Origin: Flavobacteriales bacterium
Lineage (GTDB): Bacteria; Bacteroidota; Bacteroidia; Flavobacteriales_F; PHOS-HE28
Length of the DNA: 27,909 nucleotides
Reading direction: 5' to 3'
Assembly (NCBI GenBank): GCA_016715995.1
Contig: JADJXF010000002.1
Coordinates: 1-27,909 of the forward strand
The notes beneath the pieces were generated by a model that saw only the letters and a list, made by a program, of their open reading frames with translations, ran no database searches and was not told the DNA's origin. The translations under genes were made by a program, and so were the position numbers. Shown piece by piece: positions 17,665-24,145 of this stretch; the first letter of the stretch is position 1; every line of letters starts with the position of its first letter.

Positions 17665-17740
17665 ACGGTGGACACCGAGGGGAAGAATGCAATGGACAGG
17701 AATGGACGTGAATGGAAGGTGGACACAGGTGGACACGGCG
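17665..17740. repeat. TGGACA-rich degenerate repeat, left copy
   Basis: Tandem-like GGTGGACAC and AATGGACAGG units. AATGGACAGGAATGGACG (17691-17708) recurs exactly at 22933-22950. It lies in the gap between the terminator at 17622 and the end of the HIRAN gene. The rest of the gap (17741-17885) holds the second REP-like copy and nothing else seen. Confidence 0.6.
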
Positions 17741-17818
17741 GGATGGGTGAGACTGCGGGTCTTCGCAGAGCCTCGCTTGGAGTGACGGAGGGCGGGTGGC
17801 AATCGCGGTGCGAAGCTC

Positions 17819-17850
17819 ACGAGATCGCTTCGCTGCGCTCGCGATGACCG
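17819..17850. repeat. Dispersed REP-like repeat, copy 2
   Basis: GAGATCGCTTCGCTGCGCTC then GCGATGACCG, near-identical to 17578-17611 and in the same orientation, 240 bases away. Confidence 0.65.
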
Positions 17851-17885
17851 GTTGGCCAACAATTTCGGGTGAGGGCGGTTGAGGG

Positions 17886-18776
17886 CTAGGCGATCCAATG
17901 CTCCCGGCACTCGATGCGCTGGACGGTGCCGACGGGGTTGAAGATGACGTCCCATTCGCCGCCATCGCCCACGTGGCCGCCAGCATACTCGAAGCGGATG
18001 CGGAAGTGATCGTGGCCGAGGATGCGCAGCGACAGCGATTCGCCATGCTGACCAATTCTGTTGGTGCGCGGGACGATGCCTTCCTCGGCCACATCGCGCA
18101 TGAACGACTGGACGCAGATGGGCGGATCGGGGAGATCGAGCACCGCGTGCATGAACAACCGGAAACGCTGCAAGCTGAGCAGTTCGAGGACCTTGCGGTT
18201 CTTGAGCAGGGTCTCCTTCTTGGGCGAGGGCTTATCGTAGGGGTCGGGTTGGGCGGTTGAAGGTTTATCGCCATCGTACTCCGGCCTGCGCTTGAAACCG
18301 GCATCGGGGCGATTCATGTAGTGAGTGATGTAGGCATCGAAGGAGGGATGGCGGGGCACGAGGAGATCGACGGCGATGAAGCATTGCTCCCAAGGCTCGG
18401 CCTTGGGCTGGGTGTACACCACATGGCATTGGAGCAGGAGGCCGTGATCGAGCATGTATGCGAGGCTGACGTTCTCGAACATGGGGAGGTAGCCGAGCTT
18501 GTGGCCTTCCCAATAGACGGCGACCGCGTTGTCGTCGTGCTCGTTTGTGTATTCGCGAACGAGGTCGAGGGTGTCCTCGGGCGTGATGCTCTTGATGAGC
18601 TTGGGGCCTTGGTGGAACTGGAAGCCGCGGATGTAGGTGTCGTAGATGAAGATGAGGTGGCAATCGGTGGTCCAAGCCAAGCGGTCCTGCTCGGCCTTGG
18701 GCAGGAGCTCGAGTGGCGGGATGGTGAGCAGTGCGGCGTTGCCGAGCATGCTCTTGAGGAAGGTGAGGCGGTCCAT
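17886..18776 (-). CDS. HIRAN-domain protein with an export-like N-terminus and a C-terminal VGDGGEW module
   Basis: Intact 296-residue frame starting MDRLTFLKSMLGNAALLTIP. This N-terminus resembles a degenerate Tat or Sec signal. Residues ~42-121 match HIRAN, a DNA-end binding fold found in SNF2-type and other DNA-processing proteins: FIYDTYIRGFQFHQGPKLIK, LVREYTNEHDDNAVAVYWEG, HKLGYLPMFENVSLAYMLDH. A Pro-rich linker follows (residues ~170-190). The C-terminal part (GGHVGDGGEWDVIFNPVGTV) shares its core with the small protein at 22530-22871. HIRAN standing alone with a putative signal is odd, because known HIRAN proteins act on DNA inside the cell. The upstream gap carries two large hairpins. 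The call is firm for HIRAN; the role is unknown. Confidence 0.8.
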   Translation of the reverse strand: MDRLTFLKSMLGNAALLTIPPLELLPKAEQDRLAWTTDCHLIFIYDTYIRGFQFHQGPKLIKSITPEDTLDLVREYTNEHDDNAVAVYWEGHKLGYLPMFENVSLAYMLDHGLLLQCHVVYTQPKAEPWEQCFIAVDLLVPRHPSFDAYITHYMNRPDAGFKRRPEYDGDKPSTAQPDPYDKPSPKKETLLKNRKVLELLSLQRFRLFMHAVLDLPDPPICVQSFMRDVAEEGIVPRTNRIGQHGESLSLRILGHDHFRIRFEYAGGHVGDGGEWDVIFNPVGTVQRIECREHWIA

Positions 18777-18804
18777 GGGTGATAAAGATGGGTTGAATGC
18801 TCTT

Positions 18805-18830
18805 CCACCTTTTTGACGGCAAAAAGGTGG
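18805..18830. repeat. Perfect 11-bp hairpin with ACGG loop
   Basis: CCACCTTTTTG (18805-18815), ACGG, CAAAAAGGTGG (18820-18830). It is part of the CTTTTTGACGGCAAAAAGG-type intergenic repeat that I recall from Bacteroidota genomes. It lies just upstream of the HIRAN start, in its 5' region. Confidence 0.7.
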
Positions 18831-18843
18831 AGCCCAAAAGCCG

Positions 18844-18922
18844 CCACGATCAAAGCCGTTGCCCGGCTCGCACGGGCCCGCAGCACAGGCCTCCCGAGCC
18901 GGGCCGGCCGCGCTGATCGTGG
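18844..18922. repeat. Long nested inverted repeat in the HIRAN upstream gap
   Basis: Outer arms CCACGATCA (18844-18852) and TGATCGTGG (18914-18922) enclose inner arms GCCCGGCTCG (18861-18870) and CGAGCCGGGC (18895-18904). The 79-base unit can fold into one long hairpin. Together with the hairpin at 18805 it fills most of the 182-base gap between two minus-strand genes. Confidence 0.65.
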
Positions 18923-18958
18923 ACACCCGCGCACGCAGCCTGCCGCGAGCTGCTGCCG

Positions 18959-19519
18959 CTAATCGACTGCAGTAACATCCAAGGTAACCTGCTCTTCTGG
19001 AGTCATTTCGATTCCTTGAAGCGTGATGAGCATGTGCCAATAGTGAATCTGATGCAGGTAAGGCCCGGATCCAGTTCGCAAATCGACGAGGTAGCGGAGA
19101 TTCAAGAAAGGGTGCAGCATGTCATTCCGAGCATGCCCGAGAAGGCGGACATCCTCCTTCTTACGGTATAGCTGCTTCTCGTGCACATCGTAGGCTGCCG
19201 CTTCAACAACGATCACCGCATTGCGCAATCTTCTTACGGCATCAGGTGCAATCGAGGTAAGGATAACCCGGTGCAACAACAAGCCAACGGTAGATACTGC
19301 GCTGCAATGGACGGCCTCCGGCTCTATGAATCGGACTGTCTGCATTTGGTTGGGCTGCAGCTCACCTACGTCTGTCTTGTTTCTGTACTCCAACTCTTTC
19401 ATGGCTCTGTGGTGTTTGCTCGGCATGACGAATTCGCCGTCATACCGCATCGAACAAGTTAGGAGTGCGGCACTCGCACGGCCCTCAGATATCAACACAA
19501 TCTGAAAAGTTCTTGCCAT
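18959..19519 (-). CDS. Hypothetical protein, 186 residues
   Basis: Intact frame starting MARTFQIVLISEGRASAALL, ending TPEEQVTLDVTAVD. No recognised domain. Base composition is visibly less GC-rich than the neighbouring housekeeping genes. Features seen: an N-terminal beta-strand-like stretch, KHHRAMKELEYRNKTDV, VGLLLHRVILTSIAPDAVRR, RRLRNAVIVVEAAAYDVHEK, and a C-terminal PYLHQIHYWHMLITLQGIEM. No TM or signal is obvious. It is divergent from the methyltransferase gene (start-to-start 78 bases) and lies upstream of the HIRAN gene, separated by the hairpin-rich gap. Its acquisition with the methyltransferase cassette is inference. Confidence 0.6.
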   Translation of the reverse strand: MARTFQIVLISEGRASAALLTCSMRYDGEFVMPSKHHRAMKELEYRNKTDVGELQPNQMQTVRFIEPEAVHCSAVSTVGLLLHRVILTSIAPDAVRRLRNAVIVVEAAAYDVHEKQLYRKKEDVRLLGHARNDMLHPFLNLRYLVDLRTGSGPYLHQIHYWHMLITLQGIEMTPEEQVTLDVTAVD

Positions 19520-19585
19520 GCACTATTCACAACGAAAGGCTTACACGAGACCCAAGGTTCGTGAATCTACGAAGTGGCGCCCGGC

Positions 19586-19593
19586 TACATTCG
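19586..19593 (+). promoter_or_regulatory. -7 box TACATTCG of the methyltransferase gene
   Basis: TACATTCG is followed by CTGC and then ATG at 19598. The four-base spacing implies a leaderless or near-leaderless mRNA and decides between the ATG at 19598 and the one at 19574. Confidence 0.5.
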
Positions 19594-19597
19594 CTGC

Positions 19598-21211
19598 ATG
19601 CCGACCTTGTATTACGGGGACAACCTAGGGGTGATGCGCGAGCACCTGAAGGATGCGAGCGTGGACCTGATCTACCTGGACCCGCCCTTCAATAGCAAGC
19701 GGAATTACAACGTGCTGTTCAAGAGCCCGAAGGGTGAAGCAGCGGAAGCGCAGATCACGGCCTTCGAGGACACCTGGCATTGGAACACGCAGGCGCAGGA
19801 CGAGTTCGAGCAATTGCTGAAGCAAGCGAACACGGATTTGGCGGAGATCATGCGCGCGCTGCGCAGCTTCTTGGGGGAGAACGACATGATGGCCTACTTG
19901 ACGGCCATGGCCATACGCCTATTGGAGATGCACCGCGTGCTGAAGGAGACAGGGAGCTTGTACTTGCATTGCGATCCGACGGCGAGCCACTACTTGAAGA
20001 TTGTGCTAGATGGGGTATTTGGGAAGGAGATGTTCTTGAGTGAGGTGATTTGGCAGAGAACCTCCGTGAAGGGTGATGCCGCAAGGAAGTTTGGGGCGGT
20101 CCATGACACTCTCCTAGTGTACACGAGAAGCCAGGACTATCGCTTCTACCCAACGTTCCTCGCGAAGGACGAAGACTATTTGGGCAGGTTTCGACTTGAT
20201 GATAACGACGGTCGGGGACCATACAGGCTCGCACCATTGGATAGCCCAAATCCTCGACCCAATCTTACTTACACGTACAAGGGGTTTGCGCCGCCGGCCA
20301 AGGGATGGCGCGTTAGCAAGGTGGTGATGCAGGAGTTAGATTCCGAAGGACGCCTTGCGTTTCCATCGGACCCGTCAGGACGTATTGCGCGGAAGCACTA
20401 CCTCGAAGAGCAGGATGGACGAAGGGTATCAGATGTTTGGATCGACATACCTCCATTGCAAGCATCCGCAGCCGAACGACTCGGCTACCCAACGCAGAAA
20501 CCACTAGCTCTCCTGGAGCGCATCATACAAGCCAGCAGCAACGAAGGCGATGTGGTCCTTGACCCGTTCTGCGGCTGCGGCACGGCGGTGCATGCGGCGC
20601 AAAAGTTGAAGCGGGATTGGATCGGGATCGACATCACGCACCTAGCGGTAAGCTTGATCGAGAAGCGGATGAAGGATGCCTTCGGCGAGAACCTGAAGTT
20701 CGAGGTAGGGACACCCAAGGACCTGGAGGCTGCGCGTGATCTTGCCCTACGCAACCGCTACCAGTTCCAATGGTGGGCGACGAGCCTTGTGAACGCGCAG
20801 CCTTACCAAGCGAAGAAGAAGGGTCCTGATAGCGGGATAGATGGGGTGAAGTACTTCCACGACCTGGACGACGATGCGCCGAAGAAGATCCTGGTGAGCG
20901 TGAAGAGCGGGAAGCTGAAGGCGGACGATGTGCGGGCCTTCAACCATGTGCGGGAGCGGGAGAAGGCGGAGATCGGGCTGTTCATTACGCTGAGTAAGCC
21001 CACTAGTGGGATGGTGAGCGATGCGGCGGCGGCGGGGTTCTACACATACGCGGACCGGAGCGAGCGGAAGGTGCCGCGGATGCAGATCCTAACCATAGAA
21101 GATCTGTTGGATGGAAAGGCGCGTGCGGAGCACCCGGACCAGCGGCCGGATGTGAACTTCAAGAAGGCGAAAAGGGAGGAGGGGAAGAAGGGGCAGGAGA
21201 AGTTGTTCTGA
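19598..21211 (+). CDS. Beta-class DNA (N6-adenine or N4-cytosine) methyltransferase fused to a restriction-endonuclease-like domain
   Basis: Intact 537-residue protein. Motif IV is LDPPFNS (residues ~27-33), and SAM motif I is LDPFCGCGTAVHAA (DPFCGCG about 322-328). The order IV, target-recognition region, I is the beta class, as in type III Mod proteins. LGYPTQKPLALLERII is the motif X-like segment before motif I. A central region (~150-310) is the presumed target-recognition domain. After residue ~395 a second domain follows: GPDSGIDGVKYFHDLD, then KKILVSVKSGK and EREKAEIGLFITLSKP. This is Mrr-like PD-(D/E)XK topology in which the Asp of GIDG (415) and Lys (436) are present, while the usual Glu/Gln is Ser434. 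Downstream genes on the same strand follow 61 bases later. The modified base cannot be told from sequence. Confidence 0.88.
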   Translation: MPTLYYGDNLGVMREHLKDASVDLIYLDPPFNSKRNYNVLFKSPKGEAAEAQITAFEDTWHWNTQAQDEFEQLLKQANTDLAEIMRALRSFLGENDMMAYLTAMAIRLLEMHRVLKETGSLYLHCDPTASHYLKIVLDGVFGKEMFLSEVIWQRTSVKGDAARKFGAVHDTLLVYTRSQDYRFYPTFLAKDEDYLGRFRLDDNDGRGPYRLAPLDSPNPRPNLTYTYKGFAPPAKGWRVSKVVMQELDSEGRLAFPSDPSGRIARKHYLEEQDGRRVSDVWIDIPPLQASAAERLGYPTQKPLALLERIIQASSNEGDVVLDPFCGCGTAVHAAQKLKRDWIGIDITHLAVSLIEKRMKDAFGENLKFEVGTPKDLEAARDLALRNRYQFQWWATSLVNAQPYQAKKKGPDSGIDGVKYFHDLDDDAPKKILVSVKSGKLKADDVRAFNHVREREKAEIGLFITLSKPTSGMVSDAAAAGFYTYADRSERKVPRMQILTIEDLLDGKARAEHPDQRPDVNFKKAKREEGKKGQEKLF

Positions 21212-21272
21212 TTGGTGTAGGAGTTTATTGGTGAGACCGATGAAACCGAACGGCGAACTGCGAGAGGTGCTC

Positions 21273-21903
21273 ATGAAGACCGTCTTTAAGGGGAAACTAT
21301 CGCCCCGGTTTCGAGTTCAAGGACGGTTCAGACCATCGGCTGTTGCAACTTGCAAGAGCCCTTGCGGACGTCAAGACCGGCCGGTTGTGCATAACGAAAG
21401 CAAAGCGGCTTAAGAAGCGGTTCCCCGACTTGGATGACCTGGTCATGTCGGCGTTATGGCAAAAGGCAATCATGGCGTATGGCCGTTGCTTCACCTCGCC
21501 TGTCAAACTACAGCCAAGTAAGTGCTTCAAGGAAGCAGCAAGTCGAGCACTCCATGATGACCTCATCCACCTGCGCAGTGGATATATCGGGCATTTGGGC
21601 CAACACGATAGAGAAGTCATGACGGCCATCATCACGATGCATTTCTCGAAAGTGGGCTATTACTTCAAATAGGGGTTCCCCAACGCCAGGATCATAGGCC
21701 ATTATCTAAATCCGACTAAGACACTTGCCCATTTCAAAGAACTAATCGAAGTGATAAACCATGAGATGCAATTGGAGATCGAAGTACTTCACGCCAAGTT
21801 GAAGTGGGATCCAGAAGTCATACGAGCGCTAGTTAGACGGGAGCAAGCACGAGGGAACAAGGATTTTCAACGATTCCAAATCCCAGAGGAATTCAATGTC
21901 TGA
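21273..21903 (+). CDS. HEPN-like hypothetical protein, with one frameshift and an in-frame TAG
   Basis: From the ATG at 21273 the text is MKTVFKGK. After an indel near 21296 it runs YRPGFEFKDGSDHRLLQLAR, VKTGRLCITKAKRLKKRFPD and DDLVMSALWQKAIMAYGRCF. CFKEAASRALHDDLIHLRSG then YIGHLGQHDREVMTAIITMH contains R-x5-H (RSGYIGH), like the catalytic motif of HEPN ribonucleases. The frame hits TAG at 21670-21672 after KVGYYFK, then stays open in the same phase for 76 codons (GFPNARIIGHYLNP, LAHFKELIEVINHEMQLEIE, RFQIPEEFNV) to TGA at 21901-21903. That tail overlaps the next gene start. The total would be about 210 residues. The stop may be an error, a real truncation, or two separate proteins. HEPN assignment is by motif only. 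Confidence 0.5.
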
Positions 21904-22522
21904 ACAGCAAGTCGTGCATTGCCCTTCTTGTGAGCGCGACGTATCGGGAATAGTGCATGCGCGCTATGACAATCCGAATGCTCACTATCTGGGGCCATAC
22001 GAAGAGTCGTACCACCGTTATGCATTCGTTAGTTGCCCAGAGTGCAAGCATCCATTCCTTACGGTTGAGACCGGCCATCCGCTTGGGTCGTGCTTCACCA
22101 ATCCCGGCGTACTGTACCCTCCAAGGGGCGAGGTGGTGTCGCCCTGTGTCCCAGAAGCGATACGAGCGTGCTTCTATGAAGCCCAACAGTGTTACCAGAA
22201 TTACCACTACCGGGCGGCTTCGGTGCTATGCAGGGCGGTCTTGGAACTAACGGCTAAGGAGAAGGGGGTGACGCAAGGAAATCTGGAGAAGAAGATCGAC
22301 AAACTCCGAGAACTGAACCTTCTGAATGATGATCTTCATCTCTGGGCGCATCAGATCCGATTCTTTGGAAACCGAGCCGCACACGACCTTGATCCAGGTA
22401 CGGACCACACAGATGCGAAGGATGCTTTGGACTTGGTGAAAGCCATCCTCGACTACGTCTATTCTTTGCGCGACAAATTCGAACGGTTCAAGCAAAATCG
22501 AGAGTCTAAACCGCACTCATGA
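21896..22522 (+). CDS. DUF4145-domain protein with an N-terminal zinc ribbon
   Basis: Intact 208-residue frame. MSEQQVVHCPSCERDVSGIV with C-x2-C, then SCPECKHPFLTVETGHPLGS with a second C-x2-C, give a zinc-ribbon. Then YHYRAASVLCRAVLELTAKE and KKIDKLRELNLLNDDLHLWA, and HQIRFFGNRAAHDLDPGTD, the DUF4145 core whose GNRAAHD motif is the family's hallmark. DUF4145 is a HEPN-related helical domain often found in or beside restriction enzymes, but its biochemical role is not established. It overlaps the preceding gene by eight bases (translational coupling) and precedes the next by seven, so this is an operon with the methyltransferase gene. The ATG at 21896 is supported by the overlap and the zinc-ribbon start. 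Confidence 0.82.
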   Translation: MSEQQVVHCPSCERDVSGIVHARYDNPNAHYLGPYEESYHRYAFVSCPECKHPFLTVETGHPLGSCFTNPGVLYPPRGEVVSPCVPEAIRACFYEAQQCYQNYHYRAASVLCRAVLELTAKEKGVTQGNLEKKIDKLRELNLLNDDLHLWAHQIRFFGNRAAHDLDPGTDHTDAKDALDLVKAILDYVYSLRDKFERFKQNRESKPHS

Positions 22523-22529
22523 CTTGAGC

Positions 22530-22871
22530 ATGAGCCGCCAACTGACCGCCGCACGGAAGCTGCTGAGCGATGCGCAACTGATCGCGTTCCTGCGAGCTGC
22601 GGCGAAGGAGGACCACCCGCGTGCGCCGGGGGTGATGTGCAGGTACCTTGACCGAGGCTGGAGCTTGGAGAGGATCTTCGAGCCACCGCAAGGGCCAAAG
22701 GACCGTGCGCTGCTGATGCGGGCTATACTGGAAGTGAAGCCGGCGGGTACGCTGACGTACTTGATCCAGGTGGGTTTCCGAGGTGAGGTGGGCGACGGCG
22801 GTGAGTGGCGGGTGCGGTACAATGCGCACGGCGCTGTTGTGGTGGAGGGCGGGTTGATGTGGATTCACTAG
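22530..22871 (+). CDS. Small protein sharing the VGDGGEW module with the HIRAN protein
   Basis: Intact 113-residue frame starting MSRQLTAARKLLSDAQLIAF, ending GLMWIH. The C-terminal ~45 residues (MRAILEVKPAGTLTYLIQVG, then FRGEVGDGGEWRVRYNAHGA) align with the end of the HIRAN protein (FEYAGGHVGDGGEWDVIFNP), including the identical VGDGGEW and a final W-I. The N-terminal half is helical (LRAAAKEDHPRAP, CRYLDRGWSLERIFEPP). No other family is recognised. It follows the DUF4145 gene by seven bases, so it closes the operon. An alternative TTG at 22524 is less likely. Confidence 0.7.
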   Translation: MSRQLTAARKLLSDAQLIAFLRAAAKEDHPRAPGVMCRYLDRGWSLERIFEPPQGPKDRALLMRAILEVKPAGTLTYLIQVGFRGEVGDGGEWRVRYNAHGAVVVEGGLMWIH

Positions 22872-22888
22872 GGGTGGGCGCTGGGGAG

Positions 22889-22985
22889 TGCTGGTGGACA
22901 CGGCGGACACGGTGGCGGGGCGGCCGAGGGGGAATGGACAGGAATGGACGGAGATGGACTGTGTGGGAGTGGACAGGGTGGACCG
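22889..22985. repeat. TGGACA-rich degenerate repeat, right copy
   Basis: Contains GGACACGG, GGAATGGACAGGAATGGACG (22931-22950) and GTGGACAGGGTGGACCG. An 18-base core is identical to the left copy at 17691-17708, in the same orientation. It lies between the small-protein gene and the end of rodA; nothing else was seen in this 144-base gap. Confidence 0.6.
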
Positions 22986-23015
22986 TGCGGACTGGGGGTG
23001 GTGCCCGCGGAGAGA

Positions 23016-24145
23016 CTAGCGCAACTGGCTCAGCCTTTCCGCATCCAGCCGCACCAAGGTGCCCAGCAGCAGCGTGAAGCCGACCAATGCTGCTGCCGCC
23101 GTAGCTGAAGAAGGGCAGCGGGATGCCGATGACGGGCGCGAGGCCGATGGTCATGCCGACGTGATCATGAGGTGGAAGAAGATGCTGGCGACGCAGTAGG
23201 CGTAGATGCGGGTGAAGCGGGAGCGCTGGCGATCGCTGATCCGGATGATGCGCAGGATGAGGACGGTGAGCAGGATGACGACGGTGGCGGTGCCAAGGAA
23301 AGCCCCACTCCTCGCCCACGGTGCAGAAGATGAAATCGGTGCTCTGCATGGGCACGTACTTGAATTTGGTGAGGTGCCCTCGAGGTAGCCCTTGCCACCG
23401 AAGCCGCCGCTGCCGATGGCGGTCTGGCTCTGCTTGACGTTGTAGCCAAGGCCCTGGGGGTCCTCCATCTGGCCGAGCATGACGAGGATGCGGTCGCGCT
23501 GGTGCTGGGCCAGCACCTTCTCGAAGGCGTAATCGACACTGCCGATGAAGGCGGCTGAGGCCAGGACGCCGATGACGATGTAGGTGTAGAGCCTTCGGCG
23601 CAGGCGCTTGGCCACCATGTTGCGCACCATGAGCCAGCCGATGCCCGCGATGAAGGCGATGACGCCCATGAGGAATTGCGGGCCGGTGAGCACGCGATCG
23701 GTGAAGGGCAGGTCGAAGCTGCTCTCTTTGAGGATGAGTGAGAGGATGGAGAGGAAGGCCGCGAGGATGGCGAGCAGCAGCACGTTGCCGGAAAGGCCTT
23801 CGCGGTAGAGCACGAGGAGCGCCGTTGACCTCTTTGCCGATGACGAGCACCAGGGCTAGGAGCAGCAGGACGAAGGCGTAGATGCCATTGGCCCAATCGC
23901 GGAAGATGTGGCCGCGCACGAGCAGGATGGCCGCGCCGAGGGGTGAGGCTGATGCCCATCCACACGGCCTGCTTGCCGTACTCCTTGCTCTGATCGAAGA
24001 TGCTGGCGTGGTCGGGGTCGTAGGCGGCGCTGTAGATGTTGGCCCAGCCCATGAAGAGCAGGGCGAGGTAGATCAGCAGCAGGGGCCGATCGATGTTGGC
24101 AGAGACGTTCTCCCGCCTGCCAGTCGGGTAGGCAAGGGCGCTCAT
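23016..24145 (-). CDS. rodA: Rod shape-determining protein RodA (SEDS glycosyltransferase), frameshifted
   Basis: Inner-membrane peptidoglycan polymerase of the elongasome. It starts MSALAYPTGRRENVSANIDR, then PLLLIYLALLFMGWANIYSA, KEYGKQAVWMGIS, FRDWANGIYAFVLLLLALVL, LSGNVLLLAILAAFLSILSL and VRNMVAKRLRRRLYTYIVIG. Around the catalytic loop are QRDRILVMLGQMEDPQGLGY, NVKQSQTAIGSGGFGGKGYL, the STDFIFCTVGEEWGF motif and VGMTIGLAPVIGIPLPFFSY with GGSS. After one more shift near 23090 the end reads GFTLLLGTLVRLDAERLSQL and R, then TAG. Ten hydrophobic segments, about 375 residues, normal for the family. Its ATG overlaps the TGA of mrdA (ATGA at 24142-24145). At least four indels, presumably sequence error. 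Confidence 0.9.

Noticed and set aside
16619..18304. Minus-strand open frame of about 560 codons across several genes
   Set aside because: It runs antisense to the 228-residue gene, through REP-like repeats and out of frame through the HIRAN gene; its low-complexity Ser/Arg/Pro text is typical of a shadow.
21666..21680. Programmed readthrough at the TAG as a firm claim
   Set aside because: No stimulatory structure or conserved context is visible; kept only as an open possibility.
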